Shown piece after piece: positions 34,199 through 46,234 of a DNA stretch of 64,000 nt; position 1 is the first letter of the stretch, and each line of letters begins with the position of its first letter. The position numbers were made by a program, and so were the translations under genes. Origin of the DNA: Clonostachys chloroleuca (Eukaryota; Ascomycota; Sordariomycetes; Hypocreales; Bionectriaceae); the NCBI GenBank assembly GCA_037952775.1, contig JBANAY010000001.1:4402001-4466000 (forward strand), in the 5' to 3' direction. The notes under the pieces are model-generated. The model was not told where the DNA came from. It saw only the letters and a program-made list of their open reading frames with translations, and did not search any database.

Positions 34199-36094
34199 TT
34201 AGAGCTCATCGCGTCCCACTTCGTCTTTATTTTTTCTCTGAGCGAGAACGATCTCCTGTGCCAGATTTGTCCAGAAAGCGCATGCAGGCTTCGTATTCTG
34301 TTCGTCCGTGATGAACGTGAACGCCGCCTGACCACTCGGCATCTGCACCGACAAAACATCCTTGAGATCATTACCCGAACCGTCAGCCTTGGGCCAAGTC
34401 GGCGATGGAACGCCATAAACACCCGGGTGGCCCAGCGTATTCGGGTCACCCGACATGGCAAAGGACGCGAGGTACGTCTGATATGCCTCGGAGATGCCCG
34501 AGTTCACGAGTCGATCAGCGTAGATGCCTGCAAAAAACTCATTGATCTGATCCGTGCTCTTGAGAAGCAGGGTCTTGGCCTCGGCCTGTGAGTTGGCAAA
34601 GAGCGCAATCAGGTCGCTGGCGTGGACGGCGACTTCCTTGAGAGGGAAGGCGTAGCGCAGCATGTAGGATTTGCCAGAGTAAGCGGTGAAGAGGTCGCGG
34701 GTGTTGCAGGTGAAGGAGGCATCGCGAATTACAACGCCTATACATCTCTTCCAATTACTATCGTAGTCCTTCCGGCAATCGTATTGATTCCGGATCTTCT
34801 GTCTCTGGGTGGCAAGGTCGTCACCAGGGAGGAAGAGGCCGAGGAATGTGTTGAAAGTTTCTTCGTTGTTGACGTATTTGGGAATGAAGCTGTACTGCTC
34901 ATTCCACGTGTGGGAGATGATGGCAGAACTGACCTTCCTGGAGTAGTGTCCTGTACGACGACGCTGATTAGTTCTCATTCTCCTCGATAATATATACCCG
35001 GGGCAATAGCTTCTGACCTTGGGAAAAGGCGATAGTTGGTATGGTCTTGACCCATTTCCCGTCCACGGAGGGCCCCACAGGGAAGAGACCTGTTTGCCTC
35101 ACATTTGCAAACAAGGCTTGATTTGCCGCAGTAAGATTTGTAGATTTCCTAAGGCAGTCGATGTCAAATGTCTCGCCACAGCCAGCAAGTGCAGAGAACG
35201 TCTTGTAGGTCTTGTCCAGCTTGCCGCCGCCCCTGTTATCCCATGCCCACTCGAATGCAGGGCTCTGTACGGCGATTTTGCTGAAGACGGGGTCCTTCTT
35301 ACCGTCCTCTCGGATGACATGGTGCAGGATGGAGCTGGCCCCTGCGGACTCGCCAAAGGCAGAGATCTGGGACTTGTCCCCGTTGACCTTGCCAATGTGC
35401 TCCTGCACCCAGTCAAAGAGCAGCGCCTGGTCATAGAGGCCGGCATTCGGCTGCGCAGCCTTCTGCATGTAGTCGCCTGCTAGCCAGCCGAACGCTCCAA
35501 GTCGATAGTTCCCGGCGACAAAGATGGTCTGGTATTTGCTCTTTGACAGGATCGCCCGACCCGTGTACAAGGGGCCAAGCTGGTTCTTGCTACCATATGC
35601 AAAGGCGCCTCCATAGAGCCAGACGACGACGGGAGCTGGTGCGTCACTGGAACTCCTGGCCAGGACCTTCTTAGGGACGTACAAGTCGAGGAAGAGGCAG
35701 TCCTCGCCCACCTTGTCACTGGCATCACCCGGGTCGGTGATGGGTGTTTCACCACCGACCGGGCTCTCATAGCGCTTGGGGTCGATTGGGATGCAGTTAC
35801 GCCCAAGAGAAGGGGGCTGGACCGAGGAGTTTGTCCACGAGGGGGTTTGTGGTGCGCTAAAGCGTTCGGGGATGCTGCCGAAGCGGACATTCTCGAAGAG
35901 GTAGATCTTGGGGCCCAGTCAGTGAGGCAGCTTGGGGGCATGTAATCCTAGCTACTTACATTGTTATCATCGGCGAACGGTCGTCCTTCGTAGGTTCCCC
36001 ATGGCAGCTTCAGTGTCGGGGGGTCTGCCGCAACTGCCGAGTTGGCAAGCCTCAGGACGGAGAGCATCAACGATCCAAAGTGATGGGCACGCAT
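34199..36094 (-). CDS. secretory-pathway type-B carboxylesterase, C-terminal RDEL
   Basis: Start at 36094 gives MRAHHFGSLMLSVLRLANSAVAA, a signal peptide. The first intron (35907-35959, GTAAGT..AAG) is in frame. Type-B esterase landmarks are visible: EDCLFLDLYVPKK, the oxyanion region VVVWLYGGAFAYG, the nucleophile elbow GESAGASS (catalytic Ser) and AVHASDLIALF, the likely catalytic His. A second intron starts GTATAT after KLLPR near 34995. At its best acceptor (CAG, near 34950) the downstream frame is one base out; one extra G in the run before the donor would restore it, so this is a frameshift or a sequence error. The downstream frame (SSAIISHTWNEQYSF) then runs to 34199 and ends GRDEL, a KDEL-like tail suggesting ER retention. 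It would hydrolyse esters; the substrate is unknown. Confidence 0.75.
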
Positions 36095-37156
36095 ATTGCA
36101 GACGTGTTCTAGGAGAAGATTTACGTTTAGAAGCGAAGTAAGAATCTCCTGCCTTCAGTCAGATCAGACGATGTATAAACGGCCATTTTGAAGTAAGTCC
36201 TTGACGATGCTCAGCACTCATCGAATCATCACGGCCTCTTAATGCCATGAATCTCGATTCACTCCACGTGCCATGCCGGCAGGGCTAAAGCAACCATCCG
36301 GCTTACTGTTGACAATCAACTCGGCTATTCCGAATTCATGAAATATGACAAGTGATCCTATGCCGGGCGCCATTTTAGGTAGAGCGTGGTTCACAAGCGT
36401 TGTAGAGCCCAGCTGAGAATTAGGCGCTTGGGCTAGTTACCAGCCACTGTCAGGGTCTGACATCACGACAATGTCGGACAAGTCTTCGGTTAGATGATAT
36501 CTCCTATCTTCCGGGTAAGGATTGACATCCATGGGGAAGCTGATGGCAGATCGATAGAGTCAAAAGGATCTTGCTGCAGGTGTGGGCGGTTCGGCGGCGG
36601 CGCGTGCCGCATCTTGGCACAGCTAACTACGGTGGAGTGTTTCTGCAGGCTATCCAGACTAACGGTGAGGTATTGGGCACAGAAGCTGTAGAGGTGCTAG
36701 GAGATGGGAGTGCTATCCCCGAAGAGTACCTTGATAAGATCACGGCGCTCAACTTCCGTAGGGAGGCGCATTGTAGGGAGTTGGGCTTGGGAACATTTTC
36801 CGCGCTGAAGCTCTGAGAATTTTCAGGAATAGTTTCCCCTCAACCAGCCAGGGGTGAAGCCCGAATCCTTACACGGCTGAACGTGCATGCTGACGGGCTG
36901 CAGGAAGGCGATTACTGCCTGCATGCACACAGCCCCTCTCCTGCATCGCCCCTTGTCAGCGGGGTTACTCTCACTTTCGCGCCTACCAACATCGTTCGAC
37001 CATTCGAAATCATTCAACATTTAACATTTTCAAGTTTTTGATTCTACCATTTGTTCGGCTGGTAATAATTTGGTGCGAGACAGCGACGGTAGCACCTATC
37101 GTTCAAGCCTCTTCACCACCCGCTAGGTATGTGAGCCTACATGTACACATCAGCGT
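36095..37156. other. intergenic with a coding-like fragment
   Basis: The upstream region of the esterase and of the protease/zinc-cluster gene. On the plus strand, 36571-36816 encodes a fragment with normal amino-acid composition (ANYGGVFLQAIQTNGEVLG, then EAVEVLGDGSAIPEEYLDKI). It reads like the tail of a soluble protein. I do not recognise the family, and no upstream part was found. Confidence 0.35.
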
Positions 37157-40100
37157 TTGCTCTGGCGTCATATTCACAATTATTTGTCTAGTTTGGGCTC
37201 GCCAAACCTCACTACCCGACCGAGTATGGTACTCGATGATGTTACAATACGGCCAAAAGGGCCAGCCATGCCGGGGGCGTATTCACGTGGCCTGAGCATT
37301 GGAAAACATGAGCTACCAACTGGTGTCAACCGTCAGCTCCAAGGGCTCTTACTCGCGGACAATGAGCCTTCCAACTCTCGACCACTCACAATCAACTCAC
37401 CGGAGAGATTCGAAAAGATCCAATATCAAGACATGACAAGAAATTGTACTGAATCGTCAAACAAACGCTACACATACCTCGACACATTCCATGCCTCATC
37501 ATCGTCCACGTCTTCAGACTTCCGAAAAAGTGAATCGGGGGCTTCATACGGCACCGAGCTTAGTACCGCCTCAAGTACCAGCCCCAGCCCTAAATTAACC
37601 CCTCAGCGGTTGCCTTTGCCAGAAGTAAAGGTCGATGACTGTCTTTCGCTGGAGACGCATGAAGGAAACCAGCCAGGTGCCCGAGATGATCCGTACCGGA
37701 ATCCGGTACGAATCCCTGGCTGTCTGCCACCAACATTTGTTTACCCCCATAGCAACTCATCCATACGAGAGTCATATCATGACAGATTCCGGGAGGTTGT
37801 AAACCTGTTCCGACGAAACACATACGAGGACCCGAAACTACGAGAGAGCATGCGGTTCATTGACTATACACTGAAGCTATGCGGGACTTCGCCAGCAGAT
37901 GCTCGTCCATCTATCCTTGCCTTTTGCCGAAAAAGTGATTTCAAGGCACTCAACCGACTCTTGACTAATAAGGAGCTCAAATATCAGTACTGTCTTCGTC
38001 GATCGTCTTGGAGGCCAACGTGGTTGGGGCAAGAAACAGTAGCTAGCACCACGAGTGATAAACCGTTGTTTAATCTGTATTTCTGGCGCCAGGGCAGACC
38101 GAGAAGCCTCTTCTGGGGAAAATGCCACGCTAAAGTACACGACAGCCGAAGCGACGCGTACCCTGAGAAAGCAGGAAGGCCTTTGATATGTGGCTCCATT
38201 GTTGAGATTCGCATCAAGGACATCCAGTTTTCGACCCTTGGTTGCACTTTGCAGATTGGTTCTGAATGGTACATAACCACGTCAAGGCATGCGTTTAGAC
38301 ATGCATTCGGGACGCCCACATCAGCGGGACATTTAGATGGGGAGTCAAAACCCGCCCTTTCTATCACAAAGCCAGCGACAGAACCTGGAAAAGAGGTTGA
38401 CCGAATTTATGGCTCTGAGTCAGATCCTTCCGATGTTGGCGCAGAAGACTATTTAGTAGATGATATCGAATATGAAAGCCTCCCCGAAGACGACGAGGAA
38501 GACGACTGGGATGAGGAAGAGACCCAAATTGCACTTGATAGCTACTGGGATAAGATCAATTCTACGCATAGGAAAGGCCAAAATGGGGCGGTCGAGGAGG
38601 CACCTGTGATCTTCATAACGTCGGAGGATCTCGACAAATCTGGCGACCTTGACTTGGACTGGGCCCTGCTCAAATGGGAGAAGCCTAATGGCCATACCTG
38701 GGTTCCAAATACATATGGGTCACCCAGCTTGCCAAGTACCATTTTTCTATCTAAGGTTTCCCAATCTCAGCCGGTGAAGGAAACTTCAGTACTAGTACTA
38801 ACAAGTCACCAATCGCCACGGCATGGAGTGTTACAGCCTGGCACTGCCATGCTGGGTGGCATAAGTGGAAGACAATCATCCATCGCATGGATTGTTCTAT
38901 TGAATGAGAAGAGGAGTGAGTGATTCTTAACATTTCCTGCTTCTAACTCTGACCCTAGGCGTCCAATATATGTTTATTGATCCGATTTTGTTTCGTGGAA
39001 ACTCTTACCCCCTAACCATCCCCCCTTTGTTTGTTTTCACTATAGCACCTCAGTCAGAGTCGATCGTCACTGATAATGTTCTTTGACAGGTCTCACGTAT
39101 GGTGATTCTGGAGCGCTCGTCATAGACGCATTGACGAACGACATCTATGGTCATGTGATTGGGTCCAATCCTCTAGGTGAAATATACATCAGCCCATTCG
39201 TTTCAGTATTGCAGCAGATTCGACAGAAGTTTCCTGGGCAAGCCCTGTCACTACTGGAGCCCCCTAAAATGAATGCCAATGCTTCTGCTACTACGGACGA
39301 CACCATCGAACTTTATCATTCACTGCCAGAGCTGCCAAAGGGCAAGGGCTTATCCATATTGGGTGAGTCGAGCCAGCCACATTGGACTAATACACCAATG
39401 TCCAAGGCTGGACGGCCTCAACTCATCGGTAGCGGTCCCTCGACTGTTGAAAGCCAGCCTGGAGCCTCCCCAAAGTCGCAGAGGAAAGCAAAGGGACATG
39501 TCGCTTCTGCATGTGTCCCCTGCAAGAAAGCTCATCTTAGGTTAGTAGTTATACCGCTAGCTGTGCCCGCAACTTGCTAATACACCCTCTGTTCTTCAGA
39601 TGCGATTGTATGTATATTTTGATACCCTCTCCCTTCCCAAGATCCCGAGGAGCTGGAGGAGGGCGCCGATGATGAACGTCGGGAGGAGGAAGAAGCTGCT
39701 AGATCTGTTTTCTTTTTGACTTGCAGAGGGACTGTACATAGTTTAACTCAAGTCTCCGATTTGCTAACGCTGTGTAGCTCAACGCCCATGCTCACGATGT
39801 ATAAGTAACGGCAAAGAAGATTCCTGCCACGACATTATACATAAAACGAGAGAACGTCCCCGATTACGAGATAACCGGGAAGCCCGATATGACCTTTTAA
39901 GACCCCTACCTCCACATGACAATGCCTTCCGGAGATCTCGTTACGCCGAGGAGGATGTATACGGGAGACCAATTATTAATTCGAGGCCACAGGAGCCTGT
40001 TGCCTATCTGACATTGGACCTTGAGTTTTCTCGAGTATCAGATGCTTTTAATGATACTATTGGGGGTATCGGACCTCGTCGAACGCTAGCAGAAACCGTT

Positions 40101-41747
40101 GCTCTCAGCGAAAGAGAAAAGATCAAGAAACTGCAGAACGAACTATCCATCGAGCAGAAACAGATAGCACCTAATTATCTACCTCCTATCTTAGGTAGAG
40201 GCGAGCAAGTGCTTTCGGGTATAGGATTTACGCTTGAAGATGTCGGTAGATTTCTCCTGAGGTATCCGGAATACTTAACCTTCGTTGCTGTTGATGGCCA
40301 AACTCGGGTATTTCCAGTACAGATTGGCCTTGCAAAAGAAGGGTCGTTCTTCTTCGTTGTGGCTCTTCTTGGGATAGGCAATCGACTGCAACTGCCGGTA
40401 TTGGCGCCTCACCTGATCGCAATGCACCAATGGCCTACTCACCACACGGAGGGCCATAAGCACGACAGTATAGAAGAGCTTGAAGAAGAAAACTTCGAAG
40501 AGTCACAGTTTGAAGCCATTTCTGGAGGCGATCCACATCCTAGAGTCCGTGTTTATCCATATCCGGATGAGCCTCATGCTGCTGTCAACTTTGGGCCTGC
40601 TGGAAACGTTTTTGGGGTCCAGAATCATTCTATACCAGAACTTGATGAATCATGTCTTCCAACTTCTAGGCCATCCTCAGCCTCATCGAACAGTTCTGCC
40701 TATTGTCCACCTTCGGGATCTCTCCTTTCTCCGAGAGATGTCTATTACCGGCAGACTCATGATCCTCGAAATAACAGTCTTGAGGAAATGAAGAGGTATC
40801 GAGATATACTCCCTTCTGGTGCTGTGCCCACAGCTACTGCCACGGCCCTAATGAGAACTAGGGGGCATAGTAGTTCACCTCCTCTTCATCAGTCTGGGCC
40901 ACCTCTTACCGCCCAGAGATTGCCTCAAAGGCATTCCAGCGACAGGAGTTTCTCACCATCAAGGAGACGTGACAGACCTGAGTCTCTCTACCAATCTCGT
41001 TACGAGAATCGAAATGAAGCCCAAAGCGAAGGACGTCACAGTATTCATACGGCGCCGGCTAGTTACTATGACGGACCCCAAATAGTTGTCCCGAATCTGC
41101 GTGAACCTCGAGGAGAGCTACTTCATGATGGGAACGTATCGTATGGGCAAGATTATCAAGCTAGGAAGACCCAAGATGATAGCCTTCTTGTCCACATGGA
41201 TATTCTAAGAGGCATTAGAACACGACACGACCCGTACTCGGGAAGCAGACCGATCGACCATCAGCGATATCATGCAGCTGCGATTAATTACCAACAATAT
41301 GTCGACAGTTCTATGCCTCTTACAGCCGAAGCTCTATGGAGGGCGAGTAATGCGAGGGGCAGTGGATTAAACAGAAGAAGTACTACCAGCTACGCCACGA
41401 GCAGAAGTTCCGCTAGTATCAGGACAGGCCGTACCTCCCAAAGCTACGATACAGATATCACGGCTCCTTCTGAATATGGGGGAAGTGATGCAGGTACCCT
41501 AAGGAGTCAGCGGTCTTCCATCGACGACGACATAGGGATATTAGCCGCACGGCGTTTTCAGAGGGCTCCAGAGGTACGCCAAAGTCTTGGAGATTCGCTT
41601 CGAGGACTGCGGGCAGAGTACAACCGATCACCTCCCGATGGGATGTTCTCGAGACATGATAACCCCAGGCCAAGTAATACCCGTAACTTGCATTCGACGA
41701 CACAAGATGATGCGGGCCGTGAGCTCCGTGATCGAGAGGGCTCTTAG
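37157..41747 (+). CDS. trypsin-fold domain fused in frame to a Zn(II)2Cys6 transcription factor
   Basis: Exons 37157-38915, 39090-39540, 39600-39607 and 39778-41747 give one 1395-aa frame; all introns are GT..AG and phases match. A more likely start is the Met at 37226 (MVLDDVTIRPKGP). The first part has a disordered leader, then a trypsin-like domain. With numbering from 37157, the triad is His378 (ITTSRHAF), Asp501 (LDLDWALLKWE) and Ser593 (TYGDSGALV), followed by YGHVIGSNPLGE. The same exon runs on without a stop into a zinc cluster, C-x2-C-x6-C-x5-C-x2-C-x8-C, starting at Cys728 (ACVPCKKAHLRCD, then RPCSRCISNGKEDSC). A basic RERPRL segment, a PAS-like region (YLTLDLEFSRVSDAF) and a disordered tail follow. 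Either this is a true fusion, or two genes whose boundary (possibly Met at 39399) is hidden by an open frame. Confidence 0.7.
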
Positions 41748-42603
41748 AGCAAATGTCGACCACCAAGATCCAACCAAGATCCAGAGTATCATGGGATAGT
41801 GTCGTGTTAAATGAAGGCTCGCGTGGTTGGCGGAACGGGATACAGAGCTATATAAAGCCGACAAAACCTCATGCAGAATAATAGTAGAACGATATATGAT
41901 TGCTCTCTCTAACTCCGAGTACATTCTTTCGTCCAAAAGGTAGAGAAACGATCATCGTTTGTACATCTAAATATGACTATCTGTCACATGGCTATTTCCT
42001 CATCGCTAGAGTGATAACATTTTTTTCACAATCCTTTTCGCCTCGAGTAAACAAGCGGTAGCAATTTTTATATTCCTTAGCTGGTTTTTTTCTGCTGTGA
42101 AGTGAATATATCCACCCAATGTTAGAGTAGGCAATATAACTGAATAGCTCTAAGAGCGATCAATGAAAATAACACTTATACTTCAAATGGGCCTGGGAAT
42201 TTACAATCAGATTCTAGAGTGGTCTGCGTCACTGGAGTTTGGACTCTTTATTTAGAATCCGTGATCTAGTTGGCCAATAATGAAGCTCGTGAGATGGTGG
42301 TAGTGGGATTCGGGGGCCACCATTACTGCGGCCCAGTCACTACTACCTGCATGATGTATCATACAATAGATTTGATCTTTCCCCCTTTCAAAGGCATCCC
42401 AGTCCTACCTCCCTCTGAAGTAACGTCGGTCATACCACGATTAAGGCGTGGCTGGACCAATTTCAGACAACTACACAGCCCAGTTGGCCGCTATCCACCT
42501 TCAAGACTGTGCAAGAATGCTTTCTCTCTTCATCACTACAATGCAGACCCCGACGGCTACCTGTGTTCATCAACGCCCCCCGATTTAGGACACAGTGACC
42601 ATC
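41748..42603. other. intergenic
   Basis: The 3' flank of the zinc-cluster gene and the promoter of the next gene. A domain-less open frame (42270-42611) is not supported. Confidence 0.4.
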
Positions 42604-44276
42604 ATGGCTGATAGAAATAGCACGGCCATACGCGAGTATGGATTTGGTTGCCCTTCTGGTGGACATGTGCACATCTGTGAAGGAGCAAAGGTAGAGTTCA
42701 TCGGGTGCTGTGCAAGTGACTCGTATACCGGTGGTGAAGGCGTCTGCCCCGACGATCACCTAAGGCCAATGAGTTTGTTGGTGTCGCCACCTAACAGCTT
42801 CCAGTTATACAGGTAAAAGGGATATATTGAGACTGTTGCTTCTAATTAGTAATTACAGGAGGGATCCGTTGACCCTTATATCCCAAGGAATCCCTTGATC
42901 GTATCCTCACGCGAGCAGCCCGGTCTCGGGCTTGTAATGTCCGTCAATTATCCCGTTGGCATACAATTAGTTAGGGATCTTCATATCCGCTAAACCGAGG
43001 TTGTGACCTTCCTTCAACTTGTGCGTTTGATAGGATCAGAACGCTCTTCGAGCTATCGGGCCTGCGCCGATAACTCGGTCTTCGGTTGATCGTCAGAGCC
43101 GTAGTTCGCGATAGATCCTACCGGCTAGGGTTGCTCGAGCCGATAGGTCAGGGCCTTGACGATCGGGTCCAGTTAGGTTGCAACCCTCCAACCTGACTAA
43201 TTGACCTCTCGGTGAAACTGATCCTTCTAGGTCGGTTGCATCACGGCCGCGGCTATCGTGCGATTGAACCTTACATCTGCAATCGCGGCCGGTCCGGCTT
43301 CCACGGAATTCCTGATGGTATTTGCTAGTAAATTGTGTGTGCGTTCGAACAGGCTGGGCTGCGGGCTTCAACCTTCATGGATTATCTCGGTAGTTGACGA
43401 TATCTCTCTATCGCCCGCTTGGCACCAACAGAGTTACCTGCTTACAATAGAGTTCGGATATATTCCTCTAAAATGTGTGGAAACAAGTAAAAATGCAAAA
43501 TTCCAAACCTCTACTGGCTGTCGGCTACACCCACTGAACTCACGTTTGCTGGATGTTGCGCAGTCAACATTCAACTTTGCGATAATGACACTTGCTCATG
43601 CAACTGTGCGCAACAAAATCTGGTAGCCATGACTCTTAATGAAGGATCGCGAAGAATTGTTTTCGGTTCGGAAACTCAGCAATTTGAAGACTCGGCAAAT
43701 ATAGGACTGAAAATGGACAACTGGGAACATCCGGACACCAGTGCGATGCTCAGTTGGGGCAACCTGAGCAACCCCGACGTGGGTGGGTTGGCCATCGGTG
43801 CCGTTCTATTCCTGATTCTTCTTTTTACACTATTCTTCAAGGTAATGTGGAAGGCCCGAAAATTAGACATGTGAGTACCTTCTGCCTCTCTCGGGTCAGC
43901 CCAGGCTTGGATGCTCACATTATCACTACTTAGTCGGGAGGTGACTCCAGACACAGCAGATTGTTTCCTTAACCCCCTTGGTAGTACATCTGTTCATAGG
44001 ACTAAAGTAGTTCAAGACCAGGAGTCTTGTCAAGTTGTTGCCATTTCTACCGAAGAAACGGTAGTCGACTCTGCCTCGGATACCTGGCCCAGTAGCCCGC
44101 ACAAGCTACATCCGAGAACATGCATTTGGTACCTTGAACGAGCATGGGAAAAATTCTTCTTACCATCCTACCCATTTTCTTCATTGGTAAGTACGACAAA
44201 ATACGTAGCTCCTAATGTTTTGACGCTAATAATGAACCTGATGTGCAGCCCTTTGCATTTTAGCATTGCTCCTTGA
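42604..44276 (+). pseudogene. Cys-rich single-pass membrane protein gene, disrupted by an insertion
   Basis: It begins MADRNSTAIREYGFGCPSGG and continues VHICEGAKVEFIGCCASD, the first of two Cys-rich modules of a fungal surface-protein family (FxGCC ... CP.ddLrP). After NSFQLYR a TAA (42814-42816) occurs. The gene is then split by a 627-bp insertion flanked by a 9-bp repeat. Removing the insertion plus one repeat copy makes the frame continue with KGYIPLKCVETSKNAKF. One extra A in a short A run then leads to LYWLSATPTELTFAGCC, the second module. A membrane helix follows (GGLAIGAVLFLILLFTLFF), then an intron (GTGAGT near 43871, acceptor near 43923) and a cytoplasmic tail. The tail frame stays open to 44276 and overlaps the next gene, so its real end is uncertain. 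The intact protein would sit in the plasma membrane with its Cys-rich part outside. Confidence 0.7.
42829..43455. mobile_element. 627-bp non-autonomous insertion with 9-bp target duplication
   Basis: The direct repeat GGATATATT is present at 42820-42828 and 43456-43464. Deleting 42829-43464 reunites the two halves of the Cys-rich membrane-protein gene in one frame, which shows directly that the DNA between is inserted. It has no coding capacity. Its ends (GAGACTGTTGC ... AGAGTTC) are only weakly inverted. A 9-bp duplication is typical of Mutator-like elements, but with no clear terminal inverted repeat the class is inference. Internally the segment GGTTGCA recurs in similar context at about 43180 and 43235. 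Confidence 0.65.
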
Positions 44277-45946
44277 TGGTCGGCCACTGTCAAATCATGG
44301 GCAGGCAGTGCTGGATATAGCTCGTCTCATACCCACGGCTTATCCTATAGTATTTGCTGCGCTGGACAGTCGATTCTACAAAAATCTCGCTCGCTGGTAT
44401 ATAGAGCGGCCTAATGGTGTCAACCTTGCTGTCCTTGAACAGGTGCTGGGCAGCCAAAGCTTTGCAGGGGCACTTGAGCGACTTCTATTTGTACGCACTC
44501 AAGTGCAAATCGGCGCAATCATCCTAGCCATATGGGCAATGTCACCTCTGGGAGGACAAGCCGGCTTGAGAATGGTCTCATCTAGTGAAGGCTCCTCGAA
44601 GATCCACGGGAAGGTATGGTATCTCCAGCCGGGGGCTCACCAATCCTCGTTTTCTTTTGGAAATAAAGGGCGCCACAAAAGGCAACATTTTTGCATTGTA
44701 CTCTTCCAGCCTCCTATCTTCGTCAAAGCAAAGGCGGTCTCCCAGTGATCTCTGGGACTTGCCAAAGGTTCCACAGTGGACTGCGGCAAGTAGTGAGTCT
44801 TCCTTTCGCGATGTTGATACTAATGCACTGGTCAATGGTGAAGCTGATTATGTTTCTCTGCTAGGGATAAAGATACAGGGCCTAGAAGTCACTGCCTCGA
44901 ATGTGTTCTACGAATTTTTGATAACTGCGCCATATATACACCTCGACTGCACTGCCAATACCAGCTTGTCTTTCGAGGCCAACCCTTACCAGCCCGCCAA
45001 ATATTCATTAGGAATGTCTCCAGATTTGAATGGATCTTCCTTCCGAGCAAATCTGGGACAGCAAGATGAGTCCCGTCTTCTCTTTGCGAGTTTAGATTAC
45101 TCGAATGCGTATTTCGCGCTCTTTTTCTGTTCTATGCGACTTGTTATAGTTCAGACAGAAATGCAATGTTCCCCGAGCAATTCATCGGCAAACTGCTCAG
45201 CAAAGCGCCAGCGACTTTTGCAGAATTCAGAGAGAGGACAGAACACAATTTATGGTCCCACTGATGAAATGAGGAAGGCCCTCAAGTTATGGCAGCACGC
45301 CGACGGTTCTTCAGCAATCTACTCGGCGTCGCCAACAGATAGCTATCTCGCCGGACATCTATCACCTTACGCTGGACACAATCTCATCAAATGGTCCGAA
45401 GTTGACTTGGGTAACTATTCCAGGCGTCTGACTACTCTTTTCAACACCTACATGAGTGCCTCTATCAATCCAATGGGCCATACCGATGTTTCGTTTTCAA
45501 AAAGTGGGAAGAACGACCCGTCGCCTTCTGGAGCAATAGTGAATTCAACTGCCGCGAATGCGACGATTGTTTTCGATGTTTACGAAACCAGTAGAGCCTG
45601 GGTAGGTGTAGTTCTCACAGCTACACTGCTGCTTCAATTGCTCGCAGTACTCGGGCTTATGCTACGAGTTCTAGTCAAGGGGCCAGACATATTGGGATTT
45701 GCGAGCTCGATGACAAGGGACAATCCGTACGTAAACCTGCCCGAGGGTGGATCGAGTTTGGATGGCCCAGACATAGCAAGACTGCTAAGAGGGATGCGGA
45801 TACAGCTTGCAGATGTGCGCCCGGAGAAAGAAATTGGCTACATCTCGCTGCGAGCAGTTGAACCCAAATACTATACTGATGGTGTGAAGGGCTACAACGT
45901 TATGGATAATTGGCGACCATTTACCCGTGGAAGATTGTATACATGA
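44144..45946 (+). CDS. fungal polytopic membrane protein of unknown function
   Basis: Exons 44144-44186, 44249-44613 and 44669-45946 give one frame of about 560 aa. It starts MGKILLTILPIFFIALCILA; the first helix is completed only after splicing, which supports the start and the intron. LDIARLIPTAYPIVFAAL (a second hydrophobic segment) and YIERPNGVNLAVLEQVLGSQ follow. A third helix is at VQIGAIILAIWAMSPLGGQA, and then comes a long, probably extracytoplasmic, N-glycosylatable region. A last helix (GVVLTATLLLQLLAVLGLML) precedes a cytoplasmic tail. This matches a large uncharacterised family of fungal membrane proteins common in Sordariomycetes. It lies tandem to the disrupted Cys-rich gene, which could mean a former functional pair. 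The reading frame is intact. Confidence 0.75.
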
Positions 45947-46234
45947 ATCCCTAACCATCTATCACACGGAATTACGACACTGTTTATCACGCAGCCTCTA
46001 ATCTATACTCACAATGAGAAATGATGCCAAAGTGTATATAGTCAGTTGCCTCTTAGCTAGGTTATAGATTTCTCTTTTGGCCTAGAACTAGCGATTCTGA
46101 TAAACTAGCTATGATGGGCGAGAAAAGAATATTTCAGTTACAAAGGGACCAAATTTGTTGGTTGAAACGAAATCAAAACCTCTCCTAGGTATATTCCTAT
46201 CTGCGTTGTGAATATTCCCTGGCATGAATTCAAT

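Noticed and set aside
42934..43446. Solo LTR starting TGTAA and ending TTACA inside the insertion
   Set aside because: The flanks of these ends do not form a target duplication, whereas the outer 9-bp repeat does and its removal restores the gene frame.
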